From: Alphaproteobacteria bacterium
Lineage (GTDB): Bacteria; Pseudomonadota; Alphaproteobacteria; Micropepsales; Micropepsaceae
DNA: 64,000 nucleotides
Direction: 5' to 3'
Assembly: GCA_016783965.1 (NCBI GenBank)
Contig: JADHVO010000006.1
Coordinates: forward strand, 62,001-126,000
Shown: positions 8,397 to 17,987 of the stretch, piece after piece
Numbering within the stretch: the first letter of the stretch is position 1
Layout: each line of letters begins with the position of its first letter
Notes under the pieces: generated by a model
What the model saw: only the letters and a program-made list of their open reading frames with translations
Databases searched by the model: none
What the model was told of the DNA's origin: nothing
Program-made: the position numbers and the translations under genes

Positions 8397-9659
8397 ATGA
8401 GCAGCAGATGCGACGTGATCATCGGCGGCGGCGGCATGGTGGGGATGACGCTCGCCATCGCGCTGGCGAAGGGCGGCCTGGACGTCGTGGTGGCCGATCC
8501 TGTCCCTAAGAGCGCGGCGCTGGACGCCAGGTTCGACGGCCGCGTCTGCGCCCTTGCCTACGCCACGGTCCGCATGTTCGAGGCGCTCGGCGTCTGGCCG
8601 CACCTCGAACCGCACGCGCAGCCGATCAAGGACATCCTGGTCACCGACGCGAAACTCGGCGGCACGCCCTCGCCGTTCTCGCTGCATTTCGATGCCGGCG
8701 AGATCGGGGCGCGGTCGCTGGGGCACATCGTCGAGAACCGCCACACCCGCACCGGCCTGTTCGCGGTCGCGGAGACTTTGCCCAACCTGCATTTCGTCGC
8801 GCCCGCGGCGCTGACCAATCTCGAGACAGCCGCCGGCGGCATCACCGCGACGCTCAGCAACGGCGACGCCGTCACCGCGCAACTCGCGGTCGCCGCCGAC
8901 GGCCGCCCCTCGCCGATGCGCGAGCTGATGGGCATCCCGATCGTCGCCTGGTCCTATGACCAGTGGGGCATCGTCGCGACGGTCGAGCACGAAAAGCCGC
9001 ACAACGGCGTCGCCTATGAGCACTTTCTGCCCAGCGGTCCGTTCGCGATCCTCCCCATGACCCCGGCCGCAAGTAGCGAAGCGGTGGGCCAAGAACATGC
9101 CAATCGGTCGTCCCTGGTTTGGACGGAAGACGAGAAGCTCGCGCCGGAAATGATGAAACTGGACGACGATGCCTTCAACGCGGAGATCGCGCGCCGCTTC
9201 GGCGATCATCTCGGCGCGACGAAGTCCGCAGGCCCGCGCTGGTCCCACCCGCTCAAATTCCATCTTGCCCGCGGCTTCGTGAAGCCGCGCTTCGCGCTCG
9301 CCGGCGACAGCGCCCACGGCATCCATCCTATCGCCGGGCAGGGCTTCAATCTCGGCCTGAAGGACGCCGCTGCGCTGACCGACGTGGTGCTGGATGCCGC
9401 CCGTGTCGGTCTCGACATCGGCTCGCTGACGGTGCTGGAGAAGTACGAACGCTGGCGCCGCTTCGATTCCTTCACCATGTCGTTTGCGATGGACGGCCTG
9501 AACCGGCTCTTCTCCAACGACATCGCGCCGATCCGTTTCGCCCGCGATCTCGGCATGGGGATCGTCGATGCCTTCGGCCCGGCGCGCCGCTTCTTCATGC
9601 GCCACGCCGGCGGCGATATCGGCAAGTTGCCGCGGCTGATGAAAGGCGAAGCGGCCTAG
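8397..9659 (+). CDS. UbiH/UbiF-family FAD-dependent ubiquinone biosynthesis monooxygenase
   Basis: A 420-residue flavoprotein hydroxylase. The FAD-binding Rossmann motif is VIIGGGGMVGMTLA near residue 7; the second FAD motif is FALAGDSAHGIHPIAGQGFN at about 300, diagnostic of the UbiH/UbiF/UbiL/COQ6 group that hydroxylates the benzoquinone ring. Which ring position it modifies cannot be decided from sequence, because alphaproteobacteria use UbiL or UbiH/UbiF members with different regiospecificity. It is a single plus-strand gene; its stop and the stop of the convergent neighbour share one CTAG at 9656-9659. Confidence 0.9.
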   Translation: MSSRCDVIIGGGGMVGMTLAIALAKGGLDVVVADPVPKSAALDARFDGRVCALAYATVRMFEALGVWPHLEPHAQPIKDILVTDAKLGGTPSPFSLHFDAGEIGARSLGHIVENRHTRTGLFAVAETLPNLHFVAPAALTNLETAAGGITATLSNGDAVTAQLAVAADGRPSPMRELMGIPIVAWSYDQWGIVATVEHEKPHNGVAYEHFLPSGPFAILPMTPAASSEAVGQEHANRSSLVWTEDEKLAPEMMKLDDDAFNAEIARRFGDHLGATKSAGPRWSHPLKFHLARGFVKPRFALAGDSAHGIHPIAGQGFNLGLKDAAALTDVVLDAARVGLDIGSLTVLEKYERWRRFDSFTMSFAMDGLNRLFSNDIAPIRFARDLGMGIVDAFGPARRFFMRHAGGDIGKLPRLMKGEAA

Positions 9660-10141
9660 TGAAGCGTGTCGCCGCCCCGCCGGAACGGCACGACGTTCGA
9701 TCCTGAGTTCTTCGGCGGCTGCGATGGCGGTTGCGCCGACGTTGAGCCGCCCACGGTTCCCGGCGCCTGCCGCTCCGCCAGGGCTCTCGGCAGGTCGGCA
9801 TAATAGCTGCGCGCGATCGCGCCGATCTTTGCGGCGCGCGCCCGCTCTGCATCGTCGCGAGTCAGGAAGTGCTCGCCCTCGAAGACAAAATGGGTGACGG
9901 CTGTGCCGAGCCGCGCGTCGATGGCCTGCACCTCGTGGATATCCTCGACCTGCTCCTCGGCGACCAACAAGGTTTCCCGGAAGTGAGCCATGGGATCGGT
10001 ACGGGCCCGCGCCTGGTCCTCGATGCGCTTCACATTGCGCGCATCAAAACGCCTGAGCGCGGCGATCACCGCGCGGTGATAGCGATAGATCAGGATCGCA
10101 ACCCCGAGAAATCCGAAGAGCGTGAGAGTGTCGCGCAGCAT
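9656..10141 (-). CDS. Hypothetical single-pass membrane protein
   Basis: A 161-residue protein with one N-terminal membrane helix (TLTLFGFLGVAILIYRYHRA), a charged helical middle (VKRIEDQARARTDPMAHF...) and a Pro/Ser-rich tail ending NVVPFRRGGDTLH. I do not recognise a domain. It is the last gene of the minus-strand run that starts at asd, 39 bases after zapE, and may be co-transcribed with it. Confidence 0.6.
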   Translation of the reverse strand: MLRDTLTLFGFLGVAILIYRYHRAVIAALRRFDARNVKRIEDQARARTDPMAHFRETLLVAEEQVEDIHEVQAIDARLGTAVTHFVFEGEHFLTRDDAERARAAKIGAIARSYYADLPRALAERQAPGTVGGSTSAQPPSQPPKNSGSNVVPFRRGGDTLH

Positions 10142-10180
10142 GCGGAGATTAAACGCGCCGCGGGCACGTGAGTCTATTGC

Positions 10181-11263
10181 TCAATGCGTGCCGTGGCCGC
10201 GTTTGAGATAGTCCTCGCTCTGCATCTCGTGCAGGCGCGAGACGGTGCGGCGGAACGATTCGGCGCCGTCGCCGACCGCGTACAGTTCCTCGGGCGGAGC
10301 CGCCGCGGAACAGATCAGTTTCACGCCTTCGTCATAGAGCGTATCGATCAGCAGCACGAACCGCCGCGCTTCGTTGCGCTGGTCCGCCGTCAGCTTCGGG
10401 ATGCGGTCCAGCAACACGGTGTGGAAGGCGTGCGCGATCGCGAGATAATCCGCGCCCGCCAGGGGCTTTGCGCACAGATCGTCGAAGGAGAACCGCGCCA
10501 CGCCGCGCGCCGCCTGCGGCACGCGCACACTGCGGCCCAGCACCGTCAGGGTCGCCGGCGCGCCTTCCGCGCGATCGGTCAGCTTCAGCCAGGCCGCATT
10601 CATTGCGGCATCGGTGGCCGGCCCCAGTGGATGCAGATAGACATTGAGTCCGGAGATTCGGTGCAGCCGGTAGTCGACCGGCCCGTCCAGTTCCACGACC
10701 TCGAGCCGTTGCTCGATCTCCGCGATGAACGGAAGGAAGAGCTGGCGGTTGAGCCCGCCTTCATATAGCCGGTCCGGCGGCGTGTTCGATGTCGCGACGA
10801 TGACAACGCCGCGCTCGAACAGTTGCTCGAACAGCCGGCCCAGGATCATCGCATCCGCGATGTCGGTCACCTGGAACTCGTCGAAGCACAGCAAAGTCGC
10901 GCGTTCCGCGATCTCCCGGCCCACCGGCGCGATCGGATCGGCCGTGCCTGCCTTCTGGCGCTCCTCATGGATGCGTGCGTGGGTGTCGACCATGAACTCG
11001 TTAAAGTGGATGCGCTCCTTCTGCGCCATCGGCGCGCCCTCGAAGAACAGGTCCATCAGCATGGACTTGCCGCGGCCGACATCGCCCCAGATGTAGAGCC
11101 CGCGCGGCGGTGTGCGCTGTCCGAAGAACAGCCGCCGCCCCGGCTTGTACGACCCAAGGGCCTCCGACAGCGCGGCCAGCCGCGCGGCGGCGCCGGCCTG
11201 CGCCGCGTCGTCCTTCAATTCGCCTCTGGCAATCGCCGCGCGATAACGCCCAAGCAGAGTCAT
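10181..11263 (-). CDS. zapE: ZapE/AFG1-like division ATPase
   Basis: A 360-residue AFG1/ZapE family ATPase. Walker A is IWGDVGRGKSMLMDLFF, preceded by the family's PRGLY; Walker B is LLCFDEFQVTDIADAM and the sensor region VIVATSNTPPDRLYEGGLNR. In E. coli ZapE associates with the Z-ring, destabilises FtsZ polymers and matters under low oxygen; the mitochondrial relative AFG1/LACE1 handles respiratory subunits. It starts 10 bases after mch, so it is probably co-transcribed with the CitE-like and mch genes although its function is unrelated. Confidence 0.93.
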   Translation of the reverse strand: MTLLGRYRAAIARGELKDDAAQAGAAARLAALSEALGSYKPGRRLFFGQRTPPRGLYIWGDVGRGKSMLMDLFFEGAPMAQKERIHFNEFMVDTHARIHEERQKAGTADPIAPVGREIAERATLLCFDEFQVTDIADAMILGRLFEQLFERGVVIVATSNTPPDRLYEGGLNRQLFLPFIAEIEQRLEVVELDGPVDYRLHRISGLNVYLHPLGPATDAAMNAAWLKLTDRAEGAPATLTVLGRSVRVPQAARGVARFSFDDLCAKPLAGADYLAIAHAFHTVLLDRIPKLTADQRNEARRFVLLIDTLYDEGVKLICSAAAPPEELYAVGDGAESFRRTVSRLHEMQSEDYLKRGHGTH

Positions 11264-11273
11264 CCGGGCAAGC

Positions 11274-12332
11274 TCATCCGCGCGGCATGACTGCCCAGTA
11301 GTCGAAATCCAGGATGACCTCTGCCGGATACTGGCCCTTGCCGTCGCGATCGGGGAACGCGGTGCAGGGCAGGTTCTTGGTCGCTACCAGCCGCAGCCGC
11401 AGCAGCCCCACATCCTTGCGGTGACCGAGCGGCTGCTTGTCGATCACCTGGCTCCAGGCGAACACCGTGTCGCCCGCAAACAGCGGATTGACGTGCCGCC
11501 CGCCATTGATGCCCGCGATGGTGAAGGCGTTCGCCAGCCCGTTGAACGAGATCGCGCGCGCCAGGCTGATCACGTGTCCGCCATAAATCAGGCGGCGGCC
11601 GAAGCGGCCCTGCGCCTCGGCGAACTGGTTGAAATGCACCCGCGCGGTGTTCTGGTAGAGCCGCGTCGCCATCATGTGCTCGGCTTCTTCCACCGTGACG
11701 CCGTCGACGTGGTCGATCTTCTCGCCGACCGTGTAATCGTCCCACAGATGTGCCGAGCCGGATTGCGACGGCTCGAACAGCGTGTCGAAGTTGAGCGCGG
11801 CCGGCACGCGCAGGTCGTGCGGCTCGACTGCCTCCGCCAGCGACGGCACGACGCTTTCCTTGATCACCGCTTCGGGATCGCGCTTGCGCACCATCACCCA
11901 GCGCACATAGGAGAGGACCTGCTCGTCCTTTTCGTTGACGCCGTGCGTGCGCACATAGACGACGCCGGTTTGCCGGTTGGAGTTCTCCTTGAGCCCGATC
12001 ACCTCGGAATGCGCCGACAGGGTCTCGCCCGCATAGACGGGCTTCAGGAACTTGCCCTCGGCATAGCCCAGGTTCGCCACGGCGTTGAGCGACACGTCCG
12101 GCACCGTCTTGCCGAACACGGTGTGGAACACCAGCAGGTCGTCCAGCGGCGCATGCGGCAGCCCGCAGGCCTGCGCAAAGCTGTCCGCCGACTGCAGCGC
12201 GAAGCGTGAGCCGTACAGCGCCTGGTACAGCGCCGCATCGCCATGCGTCAGCGTCCGCGGCGTCGCGTGCACCAGCTTCTGCCCGACGTGGAAGTCCTCG
12301 AAGAAATTGCCCGCGACCGTTTTCGTGCTCAT
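11274..12332 (-). CDS. mch: Mesaconyl-CoA hydratase (beta-methylmalyl-CoA dehydratase), MaoC type
   Basis: A 352-residue double-hotdog MaoC-family hydratase. Two hotdog halves are visible, with FGKTVPDVSLNAVANLGYAE and SYVRWVMVRKRD in the first and IYGGHVISLARAISFNGLAN in the second, matching mesaconyl-CoA hydratases of the ethylmalonyl-CoA pathway as I remember them. It interconverts mesaconyl-C1-CoA and beta-methylmalyl-CoA. The start at 12332 (MSTKTVAGNF) is set by the ATGA overlap with the upstream CitE-like gene; a longer open frame to 12524 is only read-through of that gene in another frame. Confidence 0.88.
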   Translation of the reverse strand: MSTKTVAGNFFEDFHVGQKLVHATPRTLTHGDAALYQALYGSRFALQSADSFAQACGLPHAPLDDLLVFHTVFGKTVPDVSLNAVANLGYAEGKFLKPVYAGETLSAHSEVIGLKENSNRQTGVVYVRTHGVNEKDEQVLSYVRWVMVRKRDPEAVIKESVVPSLAEAVEPHDLRVPAALNFDTLFEPSQSGSAHLWDDYTVGEKIDHVDGVTVEEAEHMMATRLYQNTARVHFNQFAEAQGRFGRRLIYGGHVISLARAISFNGLANAFTIAGINGGRHVNPLFAGDTVFAWSQVIDKQPLGHRKDVGLLRLRLVATKNLPCTAFPDRDGKGQYPAEVILDFDYWAVMPRG

Positions 12333-13198
12333 GCCGCCTCCAGCCCCGCGATGGCGTCGGCCACAGCCACCGTGCGGCGGGCGATCTCGGCGTGCAGCAG
12401 CTCGACCATGCGGCCGTCGACCTTGATCGCGCCCTTGCCCTTGTTCTCCGGCAGTTCGAACGCCGCGATCAGCTTGCGCGCGTCTTCCACCTCGGCGGCC
12501 GACGGCGCGAACACCGCGTTGCACGGCTCGACCTGCGTCGGATGGATGAGTGTCTTGCCGTCGAACCCGAACGCCCGTGCCTGCTCGCAGGTCGCTTTGA
12601 ACCCGTCGGCATTGGCGATGTCGTTATAGACGCCGTCGATCACGACCAGCCCGTTCGCCCGCGCCGCCAGCACCGACAGGCTGAGCGCCGCGGAAAGGTT
12701 CATACGGTCCTGCGTGTGGACGCCGCGAATCTCCTTGATCAGATCGTTGGTGCCCATGACAAAGCACTGGAGCCGCCCGCCGGCCGACGCGACATGCGCG
12801 ATGTTCAGGATGGCGCGCGGTGTCTCGATCATCGCCCAGACCGCGATTCCCGGATCGGCCGGGCCAAGCTTGGACTCGATGGTGTTCAGCTCCACCACCG
12901 ACTCGATCTTCGGCACCAGGATCGCGTCAGGCTTGGCTTCCGCCGCAGCGCGCAGGTCGGCCTCGCCCCATGGCGTGCCCAGTCCGTTGACCCGCACGAT
13001 CACCTCGCGCTTGCCGAAGCCGCGTGCCTTGACCGCGTCGCATACCTGCTGCCGCGCGATCTCCTTCGCGTCCGGCGCCACGGCGTCTTCCAGGTCCAGG
13101 ATCAGCGCGTCGGCGGGCAGCGTGCGCGCCTTTTCCAGCGCCCGGGCGTTCGAGCCCGGCATGTACAGCACCGACCGGCGCGGCCTGATGGTCGTCAT
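12329..13198 (-). CDS. CitE-like CoA ester lyase (malyl-CoA lyase/thioesterase family)
   Basis: A 289-residue HpcH/HpaI-CitE TIM-barrel enzyme. Typical motifs are RSVLYMPGSNARALEKA at the N-terminus, LILDLEDAVAPDAK (metal and CoA region), VRVNGLGTPWGEAD, ILVPKIES, and FGFDGKTLIHPTQVEPCN at the end. Coupled by ATGA to mesaconyl-CoA hydratase, it most likely acts on malyl-CoA or beta-methylmalyl-CoA in the ethylmalonyl-CoA pathway. Its length is closer to the short Mcl2-type (3S)-malyl-CoA thioesterase than to the longer Mcl1 lyase, but the two cannot be separated by eye. GAGGGG precedes the ATG. Confidence 0.85.
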   Translation of the reverse strand: MTTIRPRRSVLYMPGSNARALEKARTLPADALILDLEDAVAPDAKEIARQQVCDAVKARGFGKREVIVRVNGLGTPWGEADLRAAAEAKPDAILVPKIESVVELNTIESKLGPADPGIAVWAMIETPRAILNIAHVASAGGRLQCFVMGTNDLIKEIRGVHTQDRMNLSAALSLSVLAARANGLVVIDGVYNDIANADGFKATCEQARAFGFDGKTLIHPTQVEPCNAVFAPSAAEVEDARKLIAAFELPENKGKGAIKVDGRMVELLHAEIARRTVAVADAIAGLEAA

Positions 13199-13234
13199 TT
13201 CGTACCCCTCGACAATCTGGGGGCAGACTAGCCG

Positions 13235-13737
13235 CTAGCGGCGGCCGGCGTAACGGGCGCGAACCGCCGCACGGTAGGATTCCACATCGCCGCGCTCGCG
13301 GAATCGCTTGCTCCAGCGCGCCATCACCTTCGCCATGCGCTCCGGCGCCAGCCCGAGCTGCGCATGCGCCACACCGCCGTTCACGCTCTCATGGTATTCC
13401 GCGATCAGCCCATCCTTCAACACGAACCGGCTGATGCCATCGATCACGATCTCCTTGCCGGCATATTCCGGCACCTTGGAGATGAATGTCGACAGCGACC
13501 ACGCATAGCCGATGTCGCCATGCACCACCGGATCGAAGAACATCCAGTCGTACTCTGCCGCGTCGCGGTGGAAGAGCTCCTCCAGCATCTCGCAGATTCT
13601 GCCGCGCCCCTGGTGCGGCCCGTAGATGTAGTCGTAATAGGTGCCGTTCGGTGTGAAGCAATCCGCCAGCGCCTTGCCGTCGCCCGCCGTCGCGGCCGCG
13701 GAGAAGCGCTTCACCAGCGCCGCGAATTCATCCTGGG

Positions 13738-13741
<4 letters not shown>
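13235..13741 (-). CDS. NTF2-like/SnoaL-fold protein
   Basis: A 168-residue NTF2-like (cone-shaped alpha+beta) protein. The start at 13741 (MTQDEFAALVKRFSAA) overlaps the asd stop as ATGA; the open frame continues upstream only as a shadow of asd. Visible features are ADCFTPNGTYYDYIYGPHQG, a strand-loop typical of the fold, and GISRFVLKDGLIAEYHESVN near the C-terminus. Members are enzymes or small-ligand binders, and the substrate is unknown. Its position between asd and the CitE-like gene suggests co-expression but does not assign a pathway. Confidence 0.75.
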
Positions 13742-14763
<1,022 letters not shown>

Positions 14764-14820
14764 CTGGAACCTCGTCCGCGTGCGGCGTTCCCATACGCCA
14801 AACGCGCGCCGCCGGAAAGC

Positions 14821-15144
14821 TTACCAGCTCAGCTTCAGCCTGATCCCGCCGCCGTCCACCATGCCGTCCAGCACGGCCTTGTCCGACGGGGTGCCCTGCA
14901 CCTGATAGCGGAACAGTTGCGCGCTGCCGTCCGCAAGACCGAGCCGTCGGCTGATCGCCTCGCCGATCGGCTGTTCTGCGATGCGCGCCGCCGGTTGTTC
15001 GCCCGTCCACGGCTGCTCGACGCGCGCTGCGTTGTAGGCATCGATATGTGAAGGTTTGAACTGCGGCATCACCAGGCCCGCCGCCTGCGCGCTGCCCGCC
15101 GCCGCCACCGCGGTCAGGCTGAGCAGGATAAGCGTCGCGCGCAT
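14821..15144 (-). CDS. Small secreted protein of unknown function
   Basis: A 107-residue protein with a clear Sec signal peptide (MRATLILLSLTAVAAAGSAQA, cleavage expected after AQA). The mature part has no cysteine and no domain I recognise; it ends in a strand-like GGGIRLKLSW, which could be a terminal beta strand. It lies between asd and the CoA-transferase on the same strand, with gaps of 57 and 50 bases. High-GC codon use is like its neighbours. Confidence 0.6.
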   Translation of the reverse strand: MRATLILLSLTAVAAAGSAQAAGLVMPQFKPSHIDAYNAARVEQPWTGEQPAARIAEQPIGEAISRRLGLADGSAQLFRYQVQGTPSDKAVLDGMVDGGGIRLKLSW

Positions 15145-15194
15145 GTTGGCCTCGGATAAGACCTAAACGCGAAGACGCTTCTCTTTGTTGCGTG

Positions 15195-16409
15195 TCAGAT
15201 AACGCCGGCGTCTCGCAGCCGTGCGATTTCATCTGCGGACAATGCCAGCACGCCCGACAATATGTCGTCCGTGTGCTCGCCGAGCAACGGTGGCGCGCTG
15301 CGATACTCCGGTGGCGTCGCCGAAAGCCTCAGCGGGCTTGCGACCAGTGTCAGCGGACCTGTCGCGTGCTGCATGGTGACCGTGAGCTGCCGCGCGATCG
15401 CCTGAGGATCGGCGAACACCTGGTCGACACGGTTGATCGGCCCGCACGGCACGTTCGCGGCTTCCAGGTCGGCAATCCACTGCGCCGTCGTCCGCGTGGT
15501 GAAGATCGGCTTCAGCATGTCGACCACTTCCTGCCGGTGCGCCACGCGCTCGGCATTGGTCGCATAGCGCGGATCGTCCGCCACCGCGGCAAGTCCGGCC
15601 AACTTCGCGAAGCGCCGGAACTGCGCATCGTTCGACGTCGCCAGAATCAGGTGCCCGTCCGCCGTCGCGAACACCTGGTACGGCACGATGTTCGGATGCG
15701 CATTGCCCAGCCGCCCGGGAACCACGCCGCCCGCCAGATAATTCATGGCCTGATTGGCCAGGCCGGCCGCTTGCGCGTCGAACAGCGCCATGTCGATCTC
15801 CTGGCCTTCGCCGGTGCGCGACTGATGAATGATCGCCGCCAGGATCGCGATCGCCGTGTAGAGGCCGGTGACGAGGTCGCTGACAGCCACGCCCACCTTC
15901 ATCGGTTCCGCACCGGGATCGCCGTCCTTCTGGCCGGTGACGCTCATGAGGCCGCCCATGCCCTGGATGACGTAGTCGTAGCCGGCCTTGTCCTTGTACG
16001 GCCCGGTGTGCCCGAACCCGGTCAGCGAGCAATAGATCAGCGCCGGGTTCTCGGCCTTCAGGCTCTTGTAATCGAGGCCGTACTTGCTGAGCGATCCGGT
16101 CTTGAAGTTCTCGACCACGATATGCGCCCGCCGCGCCAGCCGGCGGATCAGCGCCTGGCCCTCCGGTTTCGCCATGTCGACGGTGACGGATTTCTTGTTG
16201 CGGTTGGTGGTCAGGAAATAGGTCGCGTCGCCGCGCGAGCCGTCGGCGTTCTTCAGGAACGGCGGTCCGAACAGGCGCGTCTCGTCGCCTTCGCCCGGCT
16301 TCTCGATCTTGATCACCTCGGCCCCCAGATCGCCCAGGATCTGGGTCGCCCATGGCGCCGCCAGCACGCGCGAAAGATCGAGCACGCGGATATGTGAAAG
16401 TGCGCCCAC
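15195..16409 (-). CDS. Family III (CaiB/BaiF) CoA-transferase
   Basis: A 404-residue family III CoA-transferase. The GTG at 16409 (MGALSHIRVLDLSRVLAAPW) is chosen because GAGGAAG lies six bases upstream; a TTG start seven codons earlier is possible. Characteristic segments are GAEVIKIEKPGEGDETR, NRNKKSVTVDM, and the catalytic aspartate region KAGYDYVIQGMGGLMSVTG. The family moves CoA between carboxylic acids through an aspartyl-CoA thioester intermediate. The substrate is open: formyl-, succinyl-, mesaconyl- and carnitine-type enzymes look alike. Nearness to mch and the CitE-like gene makes a C4-C5 dicarboxylic acid conceivable, but they are not in one operon. Confidence 0.85.
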   Translation of the reverse strand: MGALSHIRVLDLSRVLAAPWATQILGDLGAEVIKIEKPGEGDETRLFGPPFLKNADGSRGDATYFLTTNRNKKSVTVDMAKPEGQALIRRLARRAHIVVENFKTGSLSKYGLDYKSLKAENPALIYCSLTGFGHTGPYKDKAGYDYVIQGMGGLMSVTGQKDGDPGAEPMKVGVAVSDLVTGLYTAIAILAAIIHQSRTGEGQEIDMALFDAQAAGLANQAMNYLAGGVVPGRLGNAHPNIVPYQVFATADGHLILATSNDAQFRRFAKLAGLAAVADDPRYATNAERVAHRQEVVDMLKPIFTTRTTAQWIADLEAANVPCGPINRVDQVFADPQAIARQLTVTMQHATGPLTLVASPLRLSATPPEYRSAPPLLGEHTDDILSGVLALSADEIARLRDAGVI

Positions 16410-16447
16410 GTAAGCTTCCTCAAAGACCAAAAGGGCTCAAAAGACAA

Positions 16448-16474
16448 AGGGCGCGCGAGGCTGTCGCGCGCCCT
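16448..16474 (-). terminator. Terminator of the OmpA-like lipoprotein gene
   Basis: AGGGCGCGCGA, a 5-base loop and TCGCGCGCCCT form a perfect 11-bp stem. On the minus strand it runs into TTTGTCTTTTGA, about 20 bases after the stop at 16495. Confidence 0.78.
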
Positions 16475-16494
16475 GCAGGGAAGCTAGTCAGGTT

Positions 16495-16932
16495 CTAGCG
16501 CGGGTCAATCACCGCGCGGCGGTTCTTCGGCTCGCGCGTGTGCTTGGGCGTCGGCACCGCCAGGTCATCCGAACCCAGCGTGTCGATGGCGCCCGGCGCC
16601 ATCCCCCGGCGGACCAGCTCGTCCTTCACGGCGTCGGCGCGGCGCAGCGACAGTTCGCGGCAGTGACGCTCGGCGGTGTCGCAATAGCCCGTGATCACCA
16701 CATGCGCCGGCGGGCGGCCGTTACGGCTGATCGCATCGGCGATCGCGTCAGCGGCCGTCGTCGTCAGGTTCGCCTTCATGAAGTCGAAGTAGAGGATGAC
16801 CTTGTCCCAATGTACGACCACTTGCGGCGGCGGAGGTGGCGGCGGCGGTGGCGGAGGCGGCGGTGGCGGATGCGCACACCCGGCCAGCGCGGTGATCGCG
16901 AGGATGCCTGCGGCAAGAATTCTGAATTTCAT
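16495..16932 (-). CDS. OmpA-domain lipoprotein with 15-proline tract
   Basis: A 145-residue protein. The ATG at 16932 follows a GGGGGGA site; a TTG four codons upstream is unlikely. MKFRILAAGILAITALAGC is a lipoprotein signal peptide with lipobox LAGC. Fifteen consecutive prolines follow (codons 16825-16869), then a compact OmpA/MotB peptidoglycan-binding domain: VILYFDFMKANLT, VVITGYCDTA, LSLRRADAVKDELV and the terminal EPKNRRAVIDPR (NRR motif that contacts diaminopimelate). Two cysteines in the OmpA domain (GYCDTAERHC) may form a disulfide. It probably tethers the outer membrane to peptidoglycan like Pal. Confidence 0.85.
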   Translation of the reverse strand: MKFRILAAGILAITALAGCAHPPPPPPPPPPPPPPPQVVVHWDKVILYFDFMKANLTTTAADAIADAISRNGRPPAHVVITGYCDTAERHCRELSLRRADAVKDELVRRGMAPGAIDTLGSDDLAVPTPKHTREPKNRRAVIDPR

Positions 16933-17022
16933 GGTTCCCCCCAATCTCGTTCAGTTTTCAACGCCGATGGTAGGTCCCGTCCCAAATCGGGACAACGCGG
17001 AAGGATGGTAAACGCCACGCGA

Positions 17023-17889
17023 TCAGAGCTCGGTGCGGACCTCCCACAACTCCGGATAGAAGGTCAGCCCGAGCGCCTTCTTGAGATAGTTCACACCGGA
17101 CGTGCCTCCGGTGCCCATCTTGTTGCCGATGATGCGCTCAACCGTCTTCATGTGGCTGAAGCGCCAGAGGTGGAAGCGGTACTCGAGGTCGACCAGCTTC
17201 TCGGCCAGCTCGTACAGGTCCCAGTGCGTCTGCGCATCGCGATAGACCTCGCGCCACGCGGCGGTGACGCGGCGGTCCGCGGCATACGGCTGCGAAAAAT
17301 CGCGCTGGAGCCTGCTCTTCGGAATTTTGAAGCCACGTCGCGCCAGCAGGGCGAGCGACTCGTCGTACACGCTCGGCTCGGTCAGGGCTGCGCGCACCTG
17401 CGCCGCCACCTGCTTGTCGGCCGCGAAGACGCGGGCCATGGCTGCGTTCTTGTTGCCCAGCCGAAATTCCAGCATGCGGTACTGGAATGACTGGAAGCCC
17501 GACGACTTGCCTAGGCTCCCGCGGAAGCTCGCATAGTCGAACGGCGTCATGGTCGACAGGATCTCCCAGGACTGGATGAGCTGAACCTGCACCCGGGCGA
17601 TGCGCGCCATCATCTTGAAGGCGGGGCCCAGGTCGTCGGCACGGATATGGCGGATCGCGGCCGTCAGCTCGTGCAGGCACAGCTTGATCCACAGCTCGCT
17701 CGACTGGTGGATCACGAGGAAGAGCATCTCGTCATGGGCGCCGGATAGCGGCTTCTGCGCGCTCAGCAGCGTCGTGAGCCCCAGATAGTCGCCATAGGAC
17801 ATGTCCTTGCGGAAGTCCCAGTGGACGGCCTCCCCCCTCAGATCGACGGCAGGTCCGGCCTTTGCCGGGCGGCGTTTGGCGGCGGCCAT
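17023..17889 (-). CDS. kynA: Tryptophan 2,3-dioxygenase
   Basis: A 288-residue heme enzyme that oxidises L-tryptophan to N-formylkynurenine, the first step of the kynurenine pathway. The ATG at 17889 (MAAAKRRPAK) is preferred over a TTG 30 bases upstream. Family marks are FLVIHQSSELWIKLCLHE, SFQYRMLEFRLGN, the proximal heme histidine in LWRFSHMKTVERIIG, and the substrate loop MGTGGTSGVNYLKKAL. Length fits bacterial TDO. No kynB or kynU lies in the window, so later steps are encoded elsewhere. Confidence 0.97.
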   Translation of the reverse strand: MAAAKRRPAKAGPAVDLRGEAVHWDFRKDMSYGDYLGLTTLLSAQKPLSGAHDEMLFLVIHQSSELWIKLCLHELTAAIRHIRADDLGPAFKMMARIARVQVQLIQSWEILSTMTPFDYASFRGSLGKSSGFQSFQYRMLEFRLGNKNAAMARVFAADKQVAAQVRAALTEPSVYDESLALLARRGFKIPKSRLQRDFSQPYAADRRVTAAWREVYRDAQTHWDLYELAEKLVDLEYRFHLWRFSHMKTVERIIGNKMGTGGTSGVNYLKKALGLTFYPELWEVRTEL

Positions 17890-17987
17890 CTGGGAACCTT
17901 TAACTATCAGCCCGATCAAAGGATTAGCGGGGCCGCAGCCCCGATGCTATACGTGACCCAAGCAGCCATAAAACGAGCCGAAAATAC

